Below are positions 57,870 through 64,000 of a stretch of 64,000 nt of DNA, in pieces. The notes beneath the pieces are model-generated. The model made no database searches, was not told the origin of the DNA, and saw only the letters and a program-made list of their open reading frames with translations. How positions within the stretch are numbered: the stretch's first letter is position 1; every line of letters starts with the position of its first letter. Made by a program: the position numbers and the translations under genes. The stretch covers positions 10,940,743-11,004,742 of the forward strand of contig NC_134510.1 in NCBI RefSeq assembly GCF_027942865.1. The letters are read 5' to 3'. Origin of the DNA: Odontesthes bonariensis (Eukaryota; Chordata; Actinopteri; Atheriniformes; Atherinopsidae).

Positions 57870-57952
57870 GTCAGGATGGCCGAGCGGTCTAAGGCGCTGC
57901 GTTCAGGTCGCAGTCTCCCCTGGAGGCGTGGGTTCAAATCCCACTTCTGACA
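57870..57952 (+). tRNA. tRNA-Leu (CAG), unit 65
   Basis: Consensus CAG gene; GCAAACTT trailer as unit 35. Confidence 0.96.
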
Positions 57953-58445
57953 TTGCAAACTTCTCCTAGAGAAACATTTTCACTGGCAAGGCAACCCAAG
58001 TTTACTCCTTGCTTAGCAATACCATGTCGTATTGCTATTCTGCCACTGCATCATCTTGTTTAAAGATTATTGTGGCCGCTTTACCTCCGAAGAGTTCTTG
58101 CTTCCAAATGCTATGCCTACTATTTGTTTGCCTCAGGAGCCCTGTTAAACAACAGCCAAAACACTTGTTGCATGAGAATCTTCTGACCACTGCTCAACAA
58201 GCTGTGTTGTCACAACCTTCTACAGTGCTTTGGGCAGGACAGAATCATTAGCAAAAGGCACATTGTTGATTATAAGGTCTTGGTTTGCACTTAACACCAT
58301 AGTAAACGGGAAAGGGCTTTTGACCGAAGAAACCTGGCATCATGTTAGGCTATTTGAAGGGGGCTATTGACATTTAGGCCGAAGATGGGTGAGAGTATCA
58401 AAGCAATCATCACTTGGTGGCAGGCAGCTGATAAAAGACCAAGCT

Positions 58446-58517
58446 CTACCCCTCGGGGAATCGAACCCCGATCTTCCGCATGACAGGCGGAGATACTGTC
58501 CATTATACTAACGAGGA
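58446..58517 (-). tRNA. tRNA-Asp (GTC), unit 65, acceptor mismatches and U38
   Basis: Doubly altered form (C38T at 58480); counterpart of unit 35. Confidence 0.75.
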
Positions 58518-58767
58518 ATTTCTGTGTGACTGACACAGTCGTCAGACGAAAAGACAACTATCGCCAAGGAGTGAAATAAGATTTTGGTTTCCCCTTTCAA
58601 GGTGCAGGAAAATTGCTATCACAGTCCCATCACTCAGAAGGAGAGTCTTCCATGAAGCTGCATGCCTCGTCAATATTCCCCTTCAACACGAACACAACGC
58701 AGACCCACATATTCGCTGGAATGATGCCTGGGCCCGCCGACAGTGTCGTCAAATATTCCTTTTAGTA

Positions 58768-58850
58768 GTCAGGATGGCCGAGCGGTCTAAGGCGCTGCGT
58801 TAAGGTCGCAGTCTCCCCTGGAGGCGTGGGTTCAAATCCCACTTCTGACA
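58768..58850 (+). tRNA. tRNA-Leu (AAG), unit 66
   Basis: AAG form, type A spacer. Confidence 0.95.
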
Positions 58851-59343
58851 TTGCAGACTTCTCCTAGAGAAACATTTTCACTGGCAAGGCAACCCAAGTT
58901 TACTCCTTGCTTAGCAATACCATGTCGTATTGCTATTCTGCCACTGCATCATCTTGTTTAAAGATTATTGTGGCCGCTTTACCTCCGAAGAGTTCTTGCT
59001 TCCAAATGCTATGCCTACTTTTTGTTTGCCTCAGGAGCCCTGTTAAACAACAGCCAAGACACTTGTTGCATGAGAATCTTCTGACCACTGCTCAACAAGC
59101 TGTGTTGTCACAACCTTCTACAGTGCTTTGGGCAGGACAGAATCATTAGCAAAAGGCACATTGTTGATTATAAGGTCTTGGTTTGCACTTAACACCATAG
59201 TAAACGGGAAAGGGCTTTTGACCAAAGCAACCTGGCCTCATGTTAGGCTATTTGAAGGGGGCTATTGACATTTAGGCCGAAGATGGGTGAGAGTATCAAA
59301 ACAATCATCACTTGGTGGCAGGCAGCTGATAAAAGACCAAGCT

Positions 59344-59415
59344 CTCCCCGTCGGGGAATCGAACCCCTATCTTCCGCGTGACAGGCGGAGATACTGTCCA
59401 TTATACTAACGAGGA
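59344..59415 (-). tRNA. tRNA-Asp (GTC), unit 66, A49
   Basis: A49 form; counterpart of unit 36. Confidence 0.88.
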
Positions 59416-59665
59416 ATTTCTGTGTGCCTGACACAGTCGTCAGACGAAAAGACAACTATCGCCAAGGAGTGAAATAAGATTTTGGTGTCCCGTTTCAAGG
59501 TGCAGGAAAATTGCTATCACAGTCCCATTACTCAGAAGGAGAGTCTTCCATGAAGCTGCATGCCTCGTCAATATTCCCCTTCAACACGAACACAACGCAG
59601 ACCCACATATTCGCTGGAATGATGCCTGGGCCCGCCGACAGCGTCATCCAATATTCCTTTTAGTA

Positions 59666-59748
59666 GTCAGGATGGCCGAGCGGTCTAAGGCGCTGCGTTC
59701 AGGTCGCAGTCTCCCCTGGAGGCGTGGGTTCAAATCCCACTTCTGACA
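59666..59748 (+). tRNA. tRNA-Leu (CAG), unit 67
   Basis: Consensus CAG gene; CAGCGTC spacer as unit 37. Confidence 0.96.
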
Positions 59749-60241
59749 TTGCAGACTTCTCCTAGAGAAACATTTTCACTGGCAAGGCAACCCAAGTTTA
59801 CTCCTTGCTTAGCAATACCATGTCGTATTGCTATTCTGCCACTGCATCATCTTGTTTAAAGATTATTGTGGCCGCTTTACCTCCGAAGAGTTCTTGCTTC
59901 CAAATGCTATGCCTACTTTTTGTTTGCCTCAGGAGCCCTGTTAAACAACAGCCAAGACACTTGTTGCATGAGAATCTTCTGACCACTGCTCAACAAGCTG
60001 TGTTGTCACAACCTTCTACAGTGCTTTGGGCAGGACAGAATCATTAGCAAAAGGCACATTGTTGATTATAAGGTCTTGGTTTGCACTTAACACCATAGTA
60101 AACGGGAAAGGGCTTTTGACCGAAGAAACCTGGCATCATGTTAGGCTATTTGAAGGGGGCTATTGACATTTAGGCCGAAGATGGGTGAGAGTATCAAAGC
60201 AATCATCACTTGGTGGCAGGCAGCTGATAAAAGACCAAGCT

Positions 60242-60313
60242 CTCCCCGTCGGGGAATCGAACCCCAATCTTCCGCGTGACAGGCGGAGATACTGTCCATT
60301 ATACTAACGAGGA
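60242..60313 (-). tRNA. tRNA-Asp (GTC), unit 67, U49
   Basis: U49 form, AGGACTTT flank. Confidence 0.95.
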
Positions 60314-60563
60314 CTTTCTGTGTGACTGACACAGTCGTCAGACGAAAAGACAACTATCGCCAAGGAGTGAAATAAGATTTTGGTTTCCCCTTTCAAGGTG
60401 CAGGAAAATTGCTATCACAGTCCCATCACTCAGAAGGAGAGTCTTCCATGAAGCTGCATGCCTCGTCAATATTCCCCTTCAACACGAACACAACGCAGAC
60501 CCACATATTCGCTGGAATGATGCCTGGGCCCGCCGACAGTGTCGTCAAATATTCCTTTTAGTA

Positions 60564-60646
60564 GTCAGGATGGCCGAGCGGTCTAAGGCGCTGCGTTAAG
60601 GTCGCAGTCTCCCCTGGAGGCGTGGGTTCAAATCCCACTTCTGACA
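60564..60646 (+). tRNA. tRNA-Leu (AAG), unit 68
   Basis: AAG form, type A spacer; 897-bp unit. Confidence 0.95.
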
Positions 60647-61138
60647 TTGCAGACTTCTCCTAGAGAAACATTTTCACTGGCAAGGCAACCCAAGTTTACT
60701 CCTTGCTTAGCAATACCATGTCGTATTGCTATTCTGCCACTGCATCATCTTGTTTAAAGATTATTGTGGCCGCTTTACCTCCGAAGAGTTCTTGCTTCCA
60801 AATGCTATGCCTACTTTTTGTTTGCCTCAGGAGCCCTGTTAAACAACAGCCAAGACACTTGTTGCATGAGAATCTTCTGACCACTGCTCAACAAGCTGTG
60901 TTGTCACAACCTTCTACAGTGCTTTGGGCAGGACAGAATCATTAGCAAAAGCACATTGTTGATTATAAGGTCTTGGTTTGCACTTAACACCATAGTAAAC
61001 GGGAAAGGGCTTTTGACCAAAGCAACCTGGCCTCATGTTAGGCTATTTGAAGGGGGCTATTGACATTTAGACCGAAGATGGGTGAGAGTATCAAAACAAT
61101 CATCACTTGGTGGCAGGCAGCTGATAAAAGACCAAGCT

Positions 61139-61210
61139 CTCCCCGTCGGGGAATCGAACCCCGATCTTCCGCGTGACAGGCGGAGATACTGTCCATTATA
61201 CTAACGAGGA
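61139..61210 (-). tRNA. tRNA-Asp (GTC), unit 68, C49
   Basis: C49 form after the 1-bp-deleted spacer. Confidence 0.95.
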
Positions 61211-61460
61211 ATTTCTGTGTGCCTGACACAGTCGTCAGACGAAAAGACAACTATCGCCAAGGAGTGAAATAAGATTTTGGTGTCCCGTTTCAAGGTGCAG
61301 GAAAATTGCTATCACAGTCCCATTACTCAGAAGGAGAGTCTTCCATGAAGCTGCATGCCTCGTCAATATTCCCCTTCAACACGAACACAACGCAGACCCA
61401 CATATTCGCTGGAATGATGCCTGGGCCCGCCGACAGTGTCATCCAATATTCCTTTTCGTA

Positions 61461-61543
61461 GTCAGGATGGCCGAGCGGTCTAAGGCGCTGCGTTCAGGTC
61501 GCAGTCTCCCCTGGAGGCGTGGGTTCAAATCCCACTTCTGACA
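61461..61543 (+). tRNA. tRNA-Leu (CAG), unit 69
   Basis: Consensus CAG gene, type B spacer with TTTTCG. Confidence 0.96.
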
Positions 61544-62036
61544 TTGCAGACTTCTCCTAGAGAAACATTTTCACTGGCAAGGCAACCCAAGTTTACTCCT
61601 TGCTTAGCAATACCATGTCGTATTGCTATTCTGCCACTGCATCATCTTGTTTAAAGATTATTGTGGCCGCTTTACCTCCGAAGAGTTCTTGCTTCCAAAT
61701 GCTATGCCTACTATTTGTTTGCCTCAGGAGCCCTGTTAAACAACAGCCAAAACACTTGTTGCATGAGAATCTTCTGACCACTGCTCAACAAGCTGTGTTG
61801 TCACAACCTTCTACAGTGCTTTGGGCAGGACAGAATCATTAGCAAAAGGCACATTGTTGATTATAAGGTCTTGGTTTGCACTTAACACCATAGTAAACGG
61901 GAAAGGGCTTTTGACCGAAGAAACCTGGCCTCATGTTAGGCTATTTGAAGGGGTCTATTGACATTTAGGCCGAAGATGGGTGAGAGTATCAAAGCAATCA
62001 TCACTTGGTGGCAGGCAGCTTATAAAAGACCAAGCT

Positions 62037-62108
62037 CTACCCCTCGGGGAATCGAACCCCGATCTTCCGCATGACAGGCGGAGATACTGTCCATTATACT
62101 AACGAGGA
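62037..62108 (-). tRNA. tRNA-Asp (GTC), unit 69, acceptor mismatches and U38
   Basis: Doubly altered form (C38T at 62071); counterpart of unit 39. Confidence 0.75.
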
Positions 62109-62358
62109 ATTTCTGTGTGACTGACACAGTCGTCAGACGAAAAGACAACTATCGCCAAGGAGTGAAATAAGATTTTGGTTTCCCCTTTCAAGGTGCAGGA
62201 AAATTGCTATCACAGTCCCATCACTCAGAAGGAGAGTCTTCCATGAAGCTGCATGCCTCGTCAATATTCCCCTTCAACACGAACACAACGCAGACCCACA
62301 TATTCGCTGGAATGATGCCTGGGCCCGCCGACAGTGTCGTCAAATATTCCTTTTAGTA

Positions 62359-62441
62359 GTCAGGATGGCCGAGCGGTCTAAGGCGCTGCGTTCAGGTCGC
62401 AGTCTCCCCTGGAGGCGTGGGTTCAAATCCCACTTCTGACA
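62359..62441 (+). tRNA. tRNA-Leu (CAG), unit 70
   Basis: CAG on a type A spacer; counterpart of unit 40. Confidence 0.96.
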
Positions 62442-62934
62442 TTGCAGACTTCTCCTAGAGAAACATTTTCACTGGCAAGGCAACCCAAGTTTACTCCTTG
62501 CTTAGCAATACCATGTCGTATTGCTATTCTGCCACTGCATCATCTTGTTTAAAGATTATTTTGGCCGCTTTACCTCCGAAGAGTTCTTGCTTCCAAATGC
62601 TATGCCTACTTTTTGTTTGCCTCAGGAGCCCTGTTAAACAACAGCCAAGACACTTGTTGCATGAGAATCTTCTGACCACTGCTCAACAAGCTGTGTTGTC
62701 ACAACCTTCTACAGTGCTTTGGGCAGGACAGAATCATTAGCAAAAGGCACATTGTTGATTATAAGGTCTTGGTTTGCACTTAACACCATAGTAAACGGGA
62801 AAGGGCTTTTGACCAAAGCAACCTGGCCTCATGTTAGGCTATTTGAAGGGGGCTATTGACATTTAGGCCGAAGATGGGTGAGAGTATCAAAACAATCATC
62901 ACTTGGTGGCAGGCAGCTGATAAAAGACCAAGCT

Positions 62935-63006
62935 CTCCCCGTCGGGGAATCGAACCCCGATCTTCCGCGTGACAGGCGGAGATACTGTCCATTATACTAA
63001 CGAGGA
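62935..63006 (-). tRNA. tRNA-Asp (GTC), unit 70, C49
   Basis: C49 form. Confidence 0.95.
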
Positions 63007-63256
63007 ATTTCTGTGTGCCTGACACAGTCGTCAGACGAAAAGACAACTATCGCCAAGGAGTGAAATAAGATTTTGGTGTCCCGTTTCAAGGTGCAGGAAA
63101 ATTGCTATCACAGTCCCATTACTCAGAAGGAGAGTCTTCCATGAAGCTGCATGCCTCGTCAATATTCCCCTTCAACACGAACACAACGCAGACCCACATA
63201 TTCGCTGGAATGATGCCTGGGCCCGCCGACAGTGTCATCCAATATTCCTTTTAGTA

Positions 63257-63339
63257 GTCAGGATGGCCGAGCGGTCTAAGGCAATGCGTTCAGGTCGCAG
63301 TCTCCCCTGGAGGCGTGGGTTCAAATCCCACTTCTGACA
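63257..63339 (+). tRNA. tRNA-Leu (CAG), unit 71, A26/A27 variant
   Basis: CAATGCG change; counterpart of unit 41. Last Leu gene in the window. Confidence 0.9.
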
Positions 63340-63832
63340 TTGCAGACTTCTCCTAGAGAAACATTTTCACTGGCAAGGCAACCCAAGTTTACTCCTTGCT
63401 TAGCAATACCATGTCGTATTGCTATTCTGCCACTGCATCATCTTGTTTAAAGATTATTGTGGCCGCTTTACCTCCGAAGAGTTCTTGCTTCCAAATGCTA
63501 TGCCTACTATTTGTTTGCCTCAGGAGCCCTGTTAAACAACAGCCAAGACACTTGTTGCATGAGAATCTTCTGACCACTGCTCAACAAGCTGTGTTGTCAC
63601 AACCTTCTACAGTGCTTTGGGCAGGACAGAATCATTAGCAAAAGGCACATTGTTGATTATAAGGTCTTGGTTTGCACTTAACACCATAGTAAACGGGAAA
63701 GGGCTTTTGACCGAAGAAACCTGGCATCATGTTAGGCTATTTGAAGGGGGCTATTGACATTTAGGCCGAAGATGGGTGAGAGTATCAAAGCAATCATCAC
63801 TTGGTGGCAGGCAGCTGATAAAAGACCAAGCT

Positions 63833-63904
63833 CTCCCCGTCGGGGAATCGAACCCCAATCTTCCGCGTGACAGGCGGAGATACTGTCCATTATACTAACG
63901 AGGA
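63833..63904 (-). tRNA. tRNA-Asp (GTC), unit 71, U49
   Basis: U49 form, AGGACTTT flank. Last gene in the window; the next Leu would start at about 64155. Confidence 0.95.
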
Positions 63905-64000
63905 CTTTCTGTGTGACTGACACAGTCGTCAGACGAAAAGACAACTATCGCCAAGGAGTGAAATAAGATTTTGGTTTCCCCTTTCAAGGTGCAGGAAAAT

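Larger units (their letters stand above)
1..64000. repeat. Tandem array of an 898-bp tRNA-Leu/tRNA-Asp unit
   Basis: A unit of 898 bp follows itself head to tail through the whole window, about 71.3 copies, with neither array edge visible. Each unit has a Leu tRNA gene on + and an Asp tRNA gene on -. Copies differ by scattered substitutions and one recurrent 1-bp deletion, which points to continuing homogenisation by unequal crossing over or gene conversion. There is no inserted transposon and no truncated unit. Tandem multi-tRNA repeats are known in vertebrates such as Xenopus and zebrafish; whether this particular unit has been described I cannot tell. Confidence 0.98.
48082..64000 (+). repeat. 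Second copy of the >=15.9-kb duplication
   Basis: Matches the stretch from about 21.1 kb and is still matching where the window ends, so its true right edge is outside. Confidence 0.8.

Noticed and set aside
1-64000. Bacterial, phage or organelle tRNA cluster
   Set aside because: No encoded CCA, no rRNA or protein genes, Pol III boxes and T4 stops for each gene, opposite strands, and a long identical tandem unit all point to a eukaryotic nuclear genome.
1-64000. tRNA-derived SINE family
   Set aside because: There are no dispersed copies, A-rich tails or target-site repeats; the tRNA sequences are full and near consensus and the units are head to tail.
1-64000. CRISPR-like array
   Set aside because: The unit is 898 bp with no short repeat and unique spacer pattern and no cas genes.

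Overview
The whole 64 kb window is one tandem array of a repeat unit of 898 bp (897 bp in seven units). It starts and ends inside a unit, so the array continues on both sides. Each unit carries two nuclear-type tRNA genes on opposite strands: an 83-nt tRNA-Leu on the + strand and a 72-nt tRNA-Asp(GTC) on the - strand. I count 71 tRNA-Leu and 72 tRNA-Asp genes, 143 in all. I see no protein-coding gene, no other RNA gene and no transposon.

The organism is a eukaryote. The tRNAs have internal Pol III A and B boxes, no encoded CCA, short T-run terminators and no operon structure. The Leu body agrees, from memory, with the vertebrate tRNA-Leu(CAG) family. An animal, most likely a vertebrate such as a fish or amphibian, is the best guess, but the species cannot be read from the sequence.

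Layout of a unit, using the first complete one: divergent spacer of 250 bp (154-403), tRNA-Leu + (404-486), convergent spacer of 493 bp (487-979), tRNA-Asp - (980-1051). Leu and Asp therefore face each other across the long spacer, each with its own T4 terminator, and diverge from the short one. Units are numbered here by their Leu gene, unit 1 at 404-486 and unit 71 at 63257-63339; the first Asp gene (82-153) belongs to the preceding 'unit 0'.

The copies are nearly identical but fall into haplotypes. The Leu anticodon is CAG in 40 copies and AAG in 31, by one base change in an otherwise unchanged gene. All 31 AAG genes share one version of the upstream spacer (type A: TCGTCAAATATT); most CAG genes carry another (type B: TCATCCAATATT). 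In the first 7 kb the two forms alternate strictly, giving a two-unit period of about 1.8 kb. The Asp genes come in four forms: C49 (31 copies), U49 (29), A49 (2), and a form with two acceptor-stem mismatches (10), five of which have also lost C38, the base methylated by DNMT2/TRDMT1.

Shared rare variants show larger duplications: about 7.2 kb in tandem (13.9-21.1 and 21.1-28.3 kb), about 4.5 kb in tandem (33.4-37.9 and 37.9-42.4 kb), at least 15.9 kb at an offset of 26,935 bp (21.1-37.1 and 48.1-64.0 kb), and about 3.5 kb at an offset of 32,323 bp (11.0-14.5 and 43.3-46.8 kb). The most striking small event is a cluster of five base changes in eight copies that turns an imperfect inverted repeat into a longer perfect one, the mark of a template switch later spread by unequal exchange. 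All comparisons were made by eye.
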